Of a DNA stretch of 64,000 nucleotides, positions 27,174-36,233 are shown piece by piece (position 1 is the stretch's first letter; each line of letters starts with the position of its first letter). The position numbers and the translations under genes were made by a program. This stretch comes from Chthonomonadaceae bacterium. Lineage in GTDB: Bacteria > Armatimonadota > Fimbriimonadia > Fimbriimonadales > Fimbriimonadaceae. The stretch is from contig CP054189.1 in NCBI GenBank assembly GCA_015709495.1, forward strand, positions 2,108,001-2,172,000, in the 5' to 3' direction. The notes under the pieces were generated by a model. It was not told the origin of the DNA. It did not search any database and saw nothing but the letters and a program-made list of their open reading frames with translations.

Positions 27174-28406
27174 TCAGTAGCGGTAGTAGCTACTGCCAAA
27201 CGCCGTGATCTCGTAGCCTCGACCTGACTCGCGCAGGCGGTATTCGTGATACACCGAATCTGATCGCCCCCAAGGGTCCACGAAATCGTGCCTTGCGACG
27301 ATTTCGACCTCACCTCGGTTCCTCCGAACGCTGACGATGTTGTACCGGCGCGTATCGGACTGGTAGATGTTGTCGAGCATGAGCTCGTAGAAGGCGTCGG
27401 AATCCATAGAATAGGCGTACCGGCCGTCGATCAAGATGTCCACTCGGCCGCGCAAGGGAACGAGTCGGCTGATCGCCCTACGGTCCTGCCGCTCGAACGC
27501 GTCCACAAGGTCCTGAATGGCGTAATCGAGATCGTTGTAAGAGTAGTAAGATGAATAGCTCCTGATAGGCCTCCAAGTGTAATACGAACCTTGGAACGGC
27601 CCTAGGTTAATCGTCAGAATCGTCACGTATTGGCGGTTCACATATCCCGGAAGGTAAGGATAGTAGTACCAAGGTGAGATGTGGCAAACTGTCTGATAGG
27701 GGTTGAACACATAGTGCGGGAACCAGAAGTAGTCGTCGCACCAACCCCGATCATAGTGGTAGTAGCCAACCCTTATGGGAGAGTTTCGCACTGCCCGGAC
27801 CTTCTCTTCCCGAAGCACCTGATTGGCGAGCGAGCCTGAGAACACGTCGATCGGCGCGCGGTTCAAGACGTTGGCATCGGGGCGCGAGGCCTGAGTGATC
27901 AGGTTGTTGTTCGAGCCGTAGTTGCGTCCGTCGTTGCGGATTCGGCCCGGAGGGTTCACGGTCTGGTTGCCCGTATTGGCTCGATCAGCGTCGTTTCGGA
28001 CTGGCGGCCGCTCGTTCTGGTTGCCGGTCTTGCCGTCATTTCTCGAAGGGGGCGGCGCGGTGCGGGTCGGCGGGTCCTGCCGACTCGGAGGAGGCGTTTG
28101 CCTTGAGGGGGGAGGCGTCTCCCGAGCGGGCGGTGGAGTCTGCCGAGCAGGGGGCGGCTCTTGCTTCGCTGGTGGCGGGGTTTGCCTTGCGGGCGGCGGG
28201 GTCTGTTTACTCGGCGGAGGGGTCTCTCGCGCAGGGGGAGGCGCCTGCCGCGAAGGAGGCGGTTCTTGCTTGGCCGGAGGCGACGACCGTTGAGGGGGCG
28301 CCTCGCGGGTCGGAGGCTTCCGACTCGGCGGGTCGTCCGCGATCGCGAGCGAAAGTCCAAGAATCCCAGCAAGGGAAATCGTGCCTAATCTACGAATCCA
28401 CATCAT
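27174..28406 (-). CDS. secreted Pro-rich repeat protein
   Basis: 410-residue exported protein (signal peptide to about residue 23). Residues about 25-125 are a low-complexity tract of PPPxRQT / PPPxKQE / PPPARET units, about a dozen in tandem, followed by an Asn/Arg-rich linker. A C-terminal domain rich in Tyr (SYSSYYSYNDLDYAIQDLV, GRVDILIDGRYAYSMDSDAF) resembles a periplasmic NTF2-like or DUF-type fold. The Pro-rich tract may span peptidoglycan or be extracellular. AGGGG ribosome site just before ATG 28406; another ATG follows at 28403. Function unknown. Confidence 0.75.
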   Translation of the reverse strand: MMWIRRLGTISLAGILGLSLAIADDPPSRKPPTREAPPQRSSPPAKQEPPPSRQAPPPARETPPPSKQTPPPARQTPPPAKQEPPPARQTPPPARETPPPSRQTPPPSRQDPPTRTAPPPSRNDGKTGNQNERPPVRNDADRANTGNQTVNPPGRIRNDGRNYGSNNNLITQASRPDANVLNRAPIDVFSGSLANQVLREEKVRAVRNSPIRVGYYHYDRGWCDDYFWFPHYVFNPYQTVCHISPWYYYPYLPGYVNRQYVTILTINLGPFQGSYYTWRPIRSYSSYYSYNDLDYAIQDLVDAFERQDRRAISRLVPLRGRVDILIDGRYAYSMDSDAFYELMLDNIYQSDTRRYNIVSVRRNRGEVEIVARHDFVDPWGRSDSVYHEYRLRESGRGYEITAFGSSYYRY

Positions 28407-28556
28407 CTTGCCCCTGTGCGCGTCGCCAGTTGGCATTGCGCTTCTTACAGTGTACAACCATTCGACGCGCCTTCCCGCCCAGAGTTACCGCGAGGTAAGG
28501 GGGTCCCAGCATCCCCTACAGGAAGAGTCCCGAATTTGCCAACATGGAGAGTGTCT

Positions 28557-29582
28557 ATGAGCAACATGCGGATCGCGATCCTCCCCGGCGACGGAATTGG
28601 GCCTGAAATCATGGCGGCCACTCTGCGGGTCATCGAAGCCATCGGTTTTCAGGGCGACTGGGTGTACTTCGACGCTGGACTGGCCGCCCTCGAAAAGGGG
28701 CTCCCGCCCATGCCGAAAGAGACGATCGAAGGAGTCAGGGAGATCGGCGTCGCGCTCAAGGGCCCCACAACGACCCCCAGCGGGACCGGACACGTCAGCG
28801 CCAACGTCGCGCTTCGTAAGGCGCTGGACCTCTTTGCCAACGTGCGCCCGGCCAAGACGATCCCAGGAGTCGCGGGTCCCTATTCGAACAAGGAAATCGA
28901 CCTCATTATCGTACGGGAAAACACGGAGGGGCTGTATTCCGGGTTCGAGTATCAGCCTCACCCCGACGTCGCGCAGGCGATCAAGGTCATCACGCGGCCG
29001 AACTGCAAGCGCTTGTTTCAGTACACCTTCGACATGGCGCGCCGGCAGGGTCGAAAGCGAGTCACCCTCGTTCACAAGGCGAACATCATGAAACTGACGG
29101 ACGGGATGATGCTCGAAGAGTTCTACAACGAGGCCGCGAACTGGTCGGAGTTTCAAGTGGACGATGTGATCGTAGACAACTGCTGCATGCAGCTTGTGAC
29201 TCGGCCTGAGAAGTTCGACGTGTTGGTCACCGAAAACCTCTACGGCGATATCGTGAGCGACTTGGCGGCTGGGCTGGTCGGGGGTTTGGGCCTCGCGCCG
29301 GGTGCGAACATCGGCGCGACCTGCGCGGTGTTCGAAGCGGTTCACGGCAGCGCGCCTGACATCGCCGGGCAAGGCATCGCCAACCCCATCGCGCTCATGC
29401 TCAGCGCGGCGATGATGCTTCGACACCTTGGCTGCGCCGACCAAGCCGACACGATGCGCGATGCGATTTTGGAGGCGTGCAGGCAGGGAGGATGCCTTAC
29501 GCGCGATCTCGGCGGAAGCGCTTCGACCGATGAGTTCGCTTCGCACATCGTCGACCTAGCGACGACGCCGAGCGCGGTCTGA
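28557..29582 (+). CDS. NAD-dependent isocitrate dehydrogenase family
   Basis: 341-residue beta-decarboxylating dehydrogenase (isocitrate/isopropylmalate family). ILPGDGIGPEI at the N-terminus; substrate-binding TPSGTGHVSANVALRKALDLFANVRP; IIVRENTEGLYSGFEYQ; VTENLYGDIVSDLAAGLVGG with metal-binding Asp; nucleotide-site EAVHGSAPDIAGQGIANPIA. The S-x5-R loop (SANVALR) and the ENTEGLYSG block fit NAD-type isocitrate dehydrogenase, a TCA-cycle role; homoisocitrate or tartrate-type relatives cannot be excluded. Start 28557 is preferred by GGAGAG upstream; the open frame to 28416 is unsupported. Confidence 0.85.
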   Translation: MSNMRIAILPGDGIGPEIMAATLRVIEAIGFQGDWVYFDAGLAALEKGLPPMPKETIEGVREIGVALKGPTTTPSGTGHVSANVALRKALDLFANVRPAKTIPGVAGPYSNKEIDLIIVRENTEGLYSGFEYQPHPDVAQAIKVITRPNCKRLFQYTFDMARRQGRKRVTLVHKANIMKLTDGMMLEEFYNEAANWSEFQVDDVIVDNCCMQLVTRPEKFDVLVTENLYGDIVSDLAAGLVGGLGLAPGANIGATCAVFEAVHGSAPDIAGQGIANPIALMLSAAMMLRHLGCADQADTMRDAILEACRQGGCLTRDLGGSASTDEFASHIVDLATTPSAV

Positions 29583-29595
29583 CGCTCCACCGCTT

Positions 29596-30747
29596 ATGAA
29601 GTGCATTACGCTCGTCGGCCTGGACTGGTTGGGCGAGCCGGGCGAAGGTTCGATCCTCGATCCGATGCCGCCGACTCTGGAAGTGGTGGCCAACCGGAGC
29701 GCGGCCTTTCGGCTGGCTCCCCTTCGGCCGGAGTGCGACCTGCGGCCACCGCTCTTGGGCCTCGCAGGATTCACTCAACGACTTGCGGAAGGGCCGCTCC
29801 GAGTCGCCGCGTTCGAAGCGCACACTCCGCCCAAGTCGGTTCCTCTTTGCCTCGACCTACTTTCGCTCGAGGACGGCGGGATTACCACGCCGCCCCACGT
29901 GACCCCGGAACTCGGGTCGAAGGTAATTGAGCTTGCGGAACGACTCCAAACTCCGAAGCTGCGCCTGATCGAAGGCGAACGCGCGCATCACGCCGCGCTG
30001 TGGCTGGAGGGGAGCCTCGACCTATCTCTAAGGACGCCGGACGAGGCAATCGAGCGGGGCCTGCGACCTTCGCTTCCGGAGGGGGACGGAGAACCGATGC
30101 TACGCAGGTTCATCGACGACTCCATCAACCTGTTGGGCGAGCAGGAGTTCAACCTGCGCCGAATTGATGAGGGGCTTGCGCCAGTGAACCTGATCTGGCC
30201 GTGGGGGCAGGGCTTTCCCCCAGTGATCCCCAATCTCGCCCTTCAGAGGGGAACCCCTTGCCATGTCTTGAGCCCCGCCCTCGGTCTCCGGGGACTCAGC
30301 AAAATGTGCGGGTATACGCACGGCCCAACCTCTGGAACGAACGCGGGGCTCTCCCCACCGTTTGGCGAATGGCTGAAAGCTCACGATTCGCATCCGAACA
30401 CCTTGATCGTCGACGACTCGATTTCGAGTTGCAGAAAGGCGGGGCGGATAGAGGAATCCCGTTGGATCATTCGCGAATTCGATGAAGCGTTCCTTGAAGC
30501 GTTGATGAAGATGCGGGAGGACGACCCATTCCGCCTGACATTGCTCTGTCCGATCACCCTAGGGAGCGGCGAGTTCGGCGGATTGGGTCTGGTCTACGAA
30601 TCCCATTGGAGCAGTAGGAACGTCGTACCCTTTAGTGAGGAGGGCATGAGCGAAGATCGCTTGCCCATCCAGTCGCTCGCCGAGTCCATCGAACGGTCCT
30701 TGTCATGCACGCCCATTTCCGCAACCTTGTTTTCGCATCCCTCCTAA
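29596..30747 (+). CDS. phosphoglycerate mutase (ApgM)-like, metal ligands degenerate
   Basis: 383 residues related to the archaeal-type cofactor-independent phosphoglycerate mutase (alkaline phosphatase superfamily). The family blocks are seen as ALWLEGSLDLSLRTPDEAI, LPEGDGEPMLRRFIDDSINLL and LAPVNLIWPWGQG. However, the N-terminal Asp-Gly and Thr-Pro-Asn-x-Asp region and the C-terminal Asp-His metal-binding clusters (expected D-x3-H and DH-T-P) are not recognisable. It is probably not an active mutase, and might be a regulatory or repurposed relative. Its end overlaps the next gene by 43 bases, suggesting coupling. Confidence 0.65.
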   Translation: MKCITLVGLDWLGEPGEGSILDPMPPTLEVVANRSAAFRLAPLRPECDLRPPLLGLAGFTQRLAEGPLRVAAFEAHTPPKSVPLCLDLLSLEDGGITTPPHVTPELGSKVIELAERLQTPKLRLIEGERAHHAALWLEGSLDLSLRTPDEAIERGLRPSLPEGDGEPMLRRFIDDSINLLGEQEFNLRRIDEGLAPVNLIWPWGQGFPPVIPNLALQRGTPCHVLSPALGLRGLSKMCGYTHGPTSGTNAGLSPPFGEWLKAHDSHPNTLIVDDSISSCRKAGRIEESRWIIREFDEAFLEALMKMREDDPFRLTLLCPITLGSGEFGGLGLVYESHWSSRNVVPFSEEGMSEDRLPIQSLAESIERSLSCTPISATLFSHPS

Positions 30748-33413
30748 CGGGGGCGGCGGCCTGTCATGCCCAACTCACGGCTTCAGAGAAGGATGGGTTG
30801 GTGGATGCCTTGTTCTTGGCCGGATTGAGAATCGAGGACCTCCGCGTGTATCCGTCGCAGCCGCAAACTAAGCATCGATTGGCGCTGCTCGACCAGGCGC
30901 CCGCGAACCCGCTCGAAGCGGTTGCGAACGTCCAAGGGATGCATGAAATCGCCATGCGCGCGCCGAGTTCGCTCCTCGAAACTGCCATTTTGCGGACCTT
31001 CGGCGAACCGAAGCGCTACGGGCTGGAGAGCCCCGTAGACCGCCCTGTGGTCCCCAACGAGATCCCTGAGTCGTTGCAGCCAATCGTGCGCGATCTGGCG
31101 GTGGCGGTCGCCGTAGCTAATGCCCACGTTCGAATCGCTCTCTCGCGCCTTTCGCCCCACGAGCAAAGGGAACTGATCGAGGGCCTTCCGCAGATCGCGT
31201 CACCCGGGGAGTCGTTCGAGTTTGCAAGGCAGAAGCCTCCCTCGCTGGAGCGCGCTTGGGAGCTTCTGGGCCGTGCCGATCTCGACCGCATCCTCTTCGC
31301 GGCCCATATCCTCGCTCTTGGCGTCGAACGCCGCCTGCCCGACCTCAGAAGGGCCGCGGGAGTGACCGATTGGGTGGGAGAGGTTCGCTTTCTTGCAGGG
31401 GGAATGCCCGTGATCGTCGGCGGCAAGGGGCCGAATACCTACACGGATCGGTCGGCAGTCCTGCTCATCGACCTCGGAGGCGACGACTCCTATTCGGGGC
31501 GGCATGGGGCCGGTCCCGGGTATGCGTCAGTTTTGATCGACGTTTCGGGCAACGACACCTACCATGTCCCCGATTTGAGTCTGGGAGCGGGACTCTTGGG
31601 GATCGGCTTCGCTTATGATCTTGCGGGTGATGACATTTATCGAGGGAAGTCGCTTTGCTTGGGCGCAGGGCTTGCGGGCGTCGGGTTGTTCGTCGACGAA
31701 TCTGGCGACGACGCGTATCAGGCGGGCTCGATGACTCAGGGGTTCGGGATGTTCGGGGTCGGTATCTGCAAGGATTCCCGAGGGGCTGATTCCTATCGCT
31801 CGGCAGCGCTTTCGCAAGGGGCGGCGCGGACCCTCGGATTCGGCTGGCTGATCGACGTCGAAGGCGACGACCAGTACGTTTCCTCGGGAGATCGCCGCCT
31901 GAGCGTCCATCCGATGGTGCCTAGGCTCTCCTGCTCGCAAGGGGCGAGCTTGGGTTTTGAGAGCGTTTCCGGAGGGTTCGCCGGTGGGATCGGCCTGCTT
32001 TCGGACCTTGCGGGGAACGATTCTTACCGGGCGGAGGCGCTGGCGCAAGGGGCCGCGATGTGGCACGGCATCGCCTCGCTTTATGACGCGAAGGGCGACG
32101 ACAGTTATCGGGCGGCCCGACAAGCTCAGGCTTCAGCGGACGAGGGCTCGATAGGGATGTTCTTCGATCTCGGAGGGAGCGACCTGTATTTCTCTGAATT
32201 CGGATCCTCCCAATCTTGTGCGGTAGGGCGATCGTTCGCTTTGCTGCTCGACCGCGAGGGGAACGACGCCTATTTGGGGCGATGGAACTCTCCTGCCTTC
32301 GCATCGCGCGGCGGGCTGGCGATTCTCCTCGATGCGCTGGGTGAGGACATCGTCTCAGGTTCTGCGGGTGTGGTTCCCTATCTCAGCGCCGAAGGGGCGA
32401 TCGCGGTGTTCCTCGACCTCGCAGGAACCGACCAGATCGGGGCCCCCCCGGCACTCTCCGGCATTCAGGTGAGGCCTGGCCAAAGCGTGAGCTACGACGT
32501 TCAAGCGAGCCTTGCCGCGCCGTTTTCGACGTCGGAGACCGCGGCGGGCCCGGTACCCGGTTCACGGCAATTGACGAGCGCGAGCGAACTGTCCGATCTC
32601 GTCGCGGCGCTGGGAACCCCACCCGATCCCTCGTTCCCCGCCTCACGCGTCGAAGCCATCAGGAGCCTGGTGGCGATGGGTGTTCCTGCGGTTCGATGGA
32701 TCGGGGAAAACCGCCTCACTAGACTCACCCGCGCAGAGATGTCGGGGTTCGTTGCGGTGGTGGACGGCGTCGGTGTGCCTGCCCGCGAACTCCTCGCCTC
32801 TTGGGTGGGGAACCCCAGTGAGGAGGTCGCGCGGGCGGCGCTCTGGGCGTGTTTGGAGGGTGGCTTCGAGGAAGCGGTCCCTCACCTTGCCGCGGCTTTC
32901 GACCGGTCGAGCCTTAGGTTGCTCGCCCTCGAAGCCGCTGGGCGACTCAATGACGCCAAAGCTGCGCCCAGACTGAACCTCCTTTGCGCGGACCCCGACC
33001 CAGCGGTTGCTTTTCGGGCGATGGAAGCCTTGGCGCGGATGGGGGAGTCTTCGGCGATCGGAACTGCCGACGCGCTTTTGGCAAGCTCCAATCTTCCGCT
33101 TCGGCAGTCCGCTTGGGAGTTGCTCTCTCAGTTCTCCGACCATGTTCGCCGATCGGCGCCAGCGATGATCGCAAGTGGAGATGCGCTTCGAGCTAGGGCG
33201 GGGATCCGCCTCCTTGCTAAGGTCGGCGATGCCGAGGCGCTGCTTGTGATCGCTCGGGCGCTGGACGATCCGCGAACTGGCGTGAAGGTCGAAGCGTTGC
33301 TCGCCCTCGAAGGCAGGTGCCCGCCCGAATTTCGTCCGGTGATCCTCAGGCTTCGCCAGGACCCCGACGCGAGGGTGAGGGCGGTGGCGCAAGCCACGGA
33401 CCCCGGACGGTAA
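30705..33413 (+). CDS. secreted repeat-solenoid plus HEAT protein
   Basis: 902-residue exported protein (signal peptide to about residue 22). Residues about 248-584 contain around twelve 27-residue repeats of the form LLxDxxGxDxYxxxxxxQGAGxxGxG, e.g. LLIDLGGDDSYSG, FAYDLAGDDIYRG, LLSDLAGNDSYRA, LLLDREGNDAYLG. Asp-rich turns on a regular pitch suggest a calcium-binding beta-solenoid. The C-terminal 260 residues are HEAT-like (VARAALWACLEGGFEEAVPHL, DPDPAVAFRAMEALARMG, ALDDPRTGVKVEALLALEG). Overlaps the ApgM-like gene by 43 bases. Function unknown; surface scaffold or matrix role is possible. Confidence 0.8.
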   Translation: MHAHFRNLVFASLLTGAAACHAQLTASEKDGLVDALFLAGLRIEDLRVYPSQPQTKHRLALLDQAPANPLEAVANVQGMHEIAMRAPSSLLETAILRTFGEPKRYGLESPVDRPVVPNEIPESLQPIVRDLAVAVAVANAHVRIALSRLSPHEQRELIEGLPQIASPGESFEFARQKPPSLERAWELLGRADLDRILFAAHILALGVERRLPDLRRAAGVTDWVGEVRFLAGGMPVIVGGKGPNTYTDRSAVLLIDLGGDDSYSGRHGAGPGYASVLIDVSGNDTYHVPDLSLGAGLLGIGFAYDLAGDDIYRGKSLCLGAGLAGVGLFVDESGDDAYQAGSMTQGFGMFGVGICKDSRGADSYRSAALSQGAARTLGFGWLIDVEGDDQYVSSGDRRLSVHPMVPRLSCSQGASLGFESVSGGFAGGIGLLSDLAGNDSYRAEALAQGAAMWHGIASLYDAKGDDSYRAARQAQASADEGSIGMFFDLGGSDLYFSEFGSSQSCAVGRSFALLLDREGNDAYLGRWNSPAFASRGGLAILLDALGEDIVSGSAGVVPYLSAEGAIAVFLDLAGTDQIGAPPALSGIQVRPGQSVSYDVQASLAAPFSTSETAAGPVPGSRQLTSASELSDLVAALGTPPDPSFPASRVEAIRSLVAMGVPAVRWIGENRLTRLTRAEMSGFVAVVDGVGVPARELLASWVGNPSEEVARAALWACLEGGFEEAVPHLAAAFDRSSLRLLALEAAGRLNDAKAAPRLNLLCADPDPAVAFRAMEALARMGESSAIGTADALLASSNLPLRQSAWELLSQFSDHVRRSAPAMIASGDALRARAGIRLLAKVGDAEALLVIARALDDPRTGVKVEALLALEGRCPPEFRPVILRLRQDPDARVRAVAQATDPGR
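31450..32455 (+). repeat. about twelve DxxGxDxY coding repeats
   Basis: Tandem degenerate repeats of about 81 bases (27 codons) inside the gene at 30705. Invariant positions are Asp, Gly, Asp and Tyr, with a Gly-rich second half; repeat six (around 31850-31990) carries an insertion of about 20 residues. Confidence 0.8.
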
Positions 33414-33419
33414 CGAGGA

Positions 33420-33839
33420 ATGGAGACAAACGCAGCCGACCTAACCTGGCTCGAAGGGCGATGGCTGAGCGAATCGGCAGAGGGCGTTTTCGAAGAGACC
33501 TGGAGTTCCGTCCAAGCCGGAACGATTGTGGGTATGGGGAGATTATTCCGAGGTGAAACCACGGTCTTTATGGAGTTCATGTCCATCGAGCCGAATGACG
33601 AAGGTGGCTTAACCCTGTGGATGGTGTTGGGCGCGCCTTCGCGGGGAGAAAAGAAGCCCAAACCGTTCAGACTTGTCGAGACGAGTCCAGACTCCGCGAC
33701 GTTTGAGATGGCCGATAACGACTTTCCAAAGACGATCACCTACACTCGCCTGAACGAGGATCGCGTGGATTGCCATTTGCGCGGCGGGCCCGATGATGAA
33801 ACGCGTCTTGAGACCTACGTCTTTCATCGCGGGCGCTGA
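33420..33839 (+). CDS. DUF6265-like protein
   Basis: 139-residue cytoplasmic protein beginning with DLTWLEGRWLSESAEGVFEETWS and ending in a beta-rich region (ITYTRLNEDRVDCHL), the pattern of the DUF6265 family, a small lipocalin-like barrel of unknown function. Starts six bases after the solenoid gene and is likely in the same transcript. Confidence 0.7.
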   Translation: METNAADLTWLEGRWLSESAEGVFEETWSSVQAGTIVGMGRLFRGETTVFMEFMSIEPNDEGGLTLWMVLGAPSRGEKKPKPFRLVETSPDSATFEMADNDFPKTITYTRLNEDRVDCHLRGGPDDETRLETYVFHRGR

Positions 33840-33878
33840 CGTCCGAAACGCCACGCGCTTCGGGCCGTACTAACAACA

Positions 33879-34760
33879 GTGAGACGCTTCGCAGTCGCTG
33901 TGCTCGTCGCGGTGTCCGGCCTTTGGGGGTGCGGGAGCACGGGGTCCGACGCCCCGCAACCCGAATCCAAGGTGGTTTCCATCGACCTCCCTGCTGGCGC
34001 CGAGGTCGAACTCCTCCTTCTCACGAAGTTGGAAGCCGGGCAAGCCAAGAAGGGTGACGAAGTTCCGTTCCTCGTCGCGAGAGACGTGCTCGACCCTGCG
34101 GGCAACGTGGCGATCGAACGGGGCGCCGTCGTGAGAGGCATTGTCGAAGGGTCGCGGAGCGAAGGGACCCTTTCTTCCATGCTCAACCAGCCCGCGAGGC
34201 TCTCTGTAGCGATTCGGCCGCTGGCTCTGGAGAACGGGCTCAGCGCGGGGCTTGCGAGCCGAAGCGACGACGAGAGCGACACGATCATCGAGTTCACTCG
34301 CGAAAACACGACGCCGAAGAAGCTGAACTCGGAAGATCGGATCGATACGGACGCGGAGGCCAAGCTGCTCGCCGAAGCGCTCGAGCGGGCGTTTAACGGC
34401 GAGGAATTGACCGAGGCGATGACCGAGGTGGACAAGGACCAACTCCTCAGGGACATCGCAAGCCGGTACGGGCTTACGGAAACGAAAGCCTATGTCGAGG
34501 GACCCCGAGGGTCGGTCAGCCTGCTTTCGGAGACGCTGAGGTCTTTGCAGCGAGGCAACGTCACGAGCCTGTCGGGCGGGGAAGTGGCTCTTGCCGTCGC
34601 CGCGATCTCCGAGCTGGCCGACTTTGCGGGCTCGGTGGGGAGCCGCCTTTCCCGTTCGCTCAAGGGAAGGACGATCCGGGCTTATCCGGGAACACGGGTC
34701 AAGGTCTATACCACGACGAAGATCACTTTCCAACGAGAGTCCCAGAACCAGACTGGATAA
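33879..34760 (+). CDS. lipoprotein of unknown function
   Basis: 293 residues with a lipobox (AVSGLWGC, lipid on Cys18). The N-terminal half has LPAGAEVELLLLTKLEAGQAKKGDEVPF and AIERGAVVRGIVEGS, a small beta-domain often found in secreted proteins where it reads like a conjugal-transfer/TrbI-type beta-barrel repeat. The end KGRTIRAYPGTRVKVYTTTKI completes the same type of fold. GTG start at 33879. No specific function can be given. Confidence 0.7.
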   Translation: MRRFAVAVLVAVSGLWGCGSTGSDAPQPESKVVSIDLPAGAEVELLLLTKLEAGQAKKGDEVPFLVARDVLDPAGNVAIERGAVVRGIVEGSRSEGTLSSMLNQPARLSVAIRPLALENGLSAGLASRSDDESDTIIEFTRENTTPKKLNSEDRIDTDAEAKLLAEALERAFNGEELTEAMTEVDKDQLLRDIASRYGLTETKAYVEGPRGSVSLLSETLRSLQRGNVTSLSGGEVALAVAAISELADFAGSVGSRLSRSLKGRTIRAYPGTRVKVYTTTKITFQRESQNQTG

Positions 34761-34865
34761 AACTGTAAACGAAGATCGACCTTCCCTGGAATCGGTCGGC
34801 TATTCTTTCTTCGTACGTACATAATGAGCGGGGCGCGATGACGCTCGCTCTCGCGAGGTATTGCA

Positions 34866-35813
34866 ATGGCGCAAGCAGAAGTTCGGCACGAGGAGGACCT
34901 TTCGAGGTTTCGAGAGGGCCTGACCACGACGTTCGCACCGTTCATCGAGACGGCGCAGAGTCGGGGCGAACTCTACATCGAGCAGCCCTACGACCTCTAT
35001 TCCGAGGAAAACCATGAGGCCTGGCGCAAGCTCTACGCCCGGATGCTGCCGAGGTGGGAAAAGTATGCCAACGAGCACTTCTTGCGAGGCATTTCCAACC
35101 TGTGTCTGGACCCTCAACAGGTGCCCCTCCTCGAGGATGTGAACCGGTTCTTGTGCCCTCTAACCGGGTTTTCGGCTAGAGCCGTGAGCGGATACGTTCC
35201 GGCTTGGCTGTTCTTCGACAGCATTCGGCAGCGAGAGTTTCCCACGACCATCACCATCCGCCGGTCCGATCGGCTCGACTACCTTCCCGAACCCGACATC
35301 TTCCACGACATCGCCGGGCACGTTCCGATGCACACGGACAAGGCGTTCGCCGACACGCTCGTGAAGTTCGGCGAGGTGGCGAGAACGGCCGCGATACGCA
35401 TCCGAGAGGACACCGACCCCGAGCGAAGGGTCCACCGCCTCACCAGCATCGTCAAGGCGATGGCGCGGTTCTTCTGGTTCAGCATCGAGTTTGGGCTGAT
35501 GAAGGAGCGTTCGGGAGGGCTGAAGGTGTACGGTAGCGGCCTGCTGTCCTCGTTCGGCGAGATCGAGCATTGCATCGAGAGCCCCGAGGTGCAGCGCTAC
35601 CCCTTCCAAATGGAGTGGGTCGTGAACCAGTACTTCGAAATCGACCACTACCAGCCCCTGCTGTTCCACGTCGACTCGTTCGATCATCTGTTCAGCTTGG
35701 TGGACGAGTTGGAGAAGTGGGTGCTGGAGGGCCGCGTGGATAACGTCTCTCCTGGCGAACCTGGCGTGAGTGAATCCGACCTTAAGAGCTTCCTGGAAGC
35801 GGACTTGGGGTAG
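34866..35813 (+). CDS. phhA: phenylalanine 4-monooxygenase
   Basis: 315-residue aromatic amino acid hydroxylase converting phenylalanine to tyrosine with tetrahydropterin and O2. The iron site appears as EPDIFHDIAGHVPMHTD (two His) followed by the Glu within FFWFSIEFGLMKE; RRSDRLDYLPEPD and GLLSSFGEIEHC are also typical. It is longer at the N-terminus than the 262-residue Pseudomonas enzyme and lacks an ACT regulatory domain. Monocistronic, with AT-rich promoter-like sequence (ACATAAT around 34819) upstream. Confidence 0.95.
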   Translation: MAQAEVRHEEDLSRFREGLTTTFAPFIETAQSRGELYIEQPYDLYSEENHEAWRKLYARMLPRWEKYANEHFLRGISNLCLDPQQVPLLEDVNRFLCPLTGFSARAVSGYVPAWLFFDSIRQREFPTTITIRRSDRLDYLPEPDIFHDIAGHVPMHTDKAFADTLVKFGEVARTAAIRIREDTDPERRVHRLTSIVKAMARFFWFSIEFGLMKERSGGLKVYGSGLLSSFGEIEHCIESPEVQRYPFQMEWVVNQYFEIDHYQPLLFHVDSFDHLFSLVDELEKWVLEGRVDNVSPGEPGVSESDLKSFLEADLG

Positions 35814-36233
35814 GCAGAGTGTATCCGGCTCGTCTCGTGCCAACATTCGGGCATGGAAACGTCGGACGAGAATTGGGTGCCCCGATCTGCCTTGCTGAGC
35901 AGACCGGGTGAAGGACGCCTGGTTCAAGGTCTACCCAGAGGCCTCGGGGCTTCTTGACAAACGTCCTTTTCGGCTCCCACCTCGTGGAATGCGACTATAT
36001 GTCCGGTCTGCTCGTCGAGGCGGGCTTGGCAGGCCGGCAAGAGCCCCTCATCCCCTCGGTCCCCTTCTCCCCCGGAGAGGCGAAGGGGAGGACCGATGCC
36101 TCGACGCCAAAAGGAACGGGGTCTGACCCGGACACCCCGGCGATTTCGTCGAAAGGTCGAGAAGGACAGCCCGTGGGCGGCACCAGGAGCGCCGCGTACG
36201 TCGCAGCGCCGAACGTCCTCGACGGTCCTTCAC
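35814..36233. other. intergenic region with a REP-like hairpin
   Basis: About 420 bases between phhA and the AroE-like gene with no convincing gene. An open frame on the plus strand runs across it into the opposing gene but has poor composition and no family. It holds one imperfect hairpin, TCGGTCC-CCTTC (36056-36067) pairing with GAAGG-GGA-GGACCGA (36082-36096), in a CCCCTCATCCCCTCGG... context that looks like a dispersed palindromic repeat. Nothing else is apparent. Confidence 0.5.
36056..36096. repeat. imperfect palindrome, REP-like
   Basis: Twelve base pairs (TCGGTCCCCTTC against GAAGG and GGACCGA with a three-base bulge) around a loop of about 14 bases. Could be a dispersed repeat or a bidirectional terminator for phhA and the AroE-like gene. 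Confidence 0.5.
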
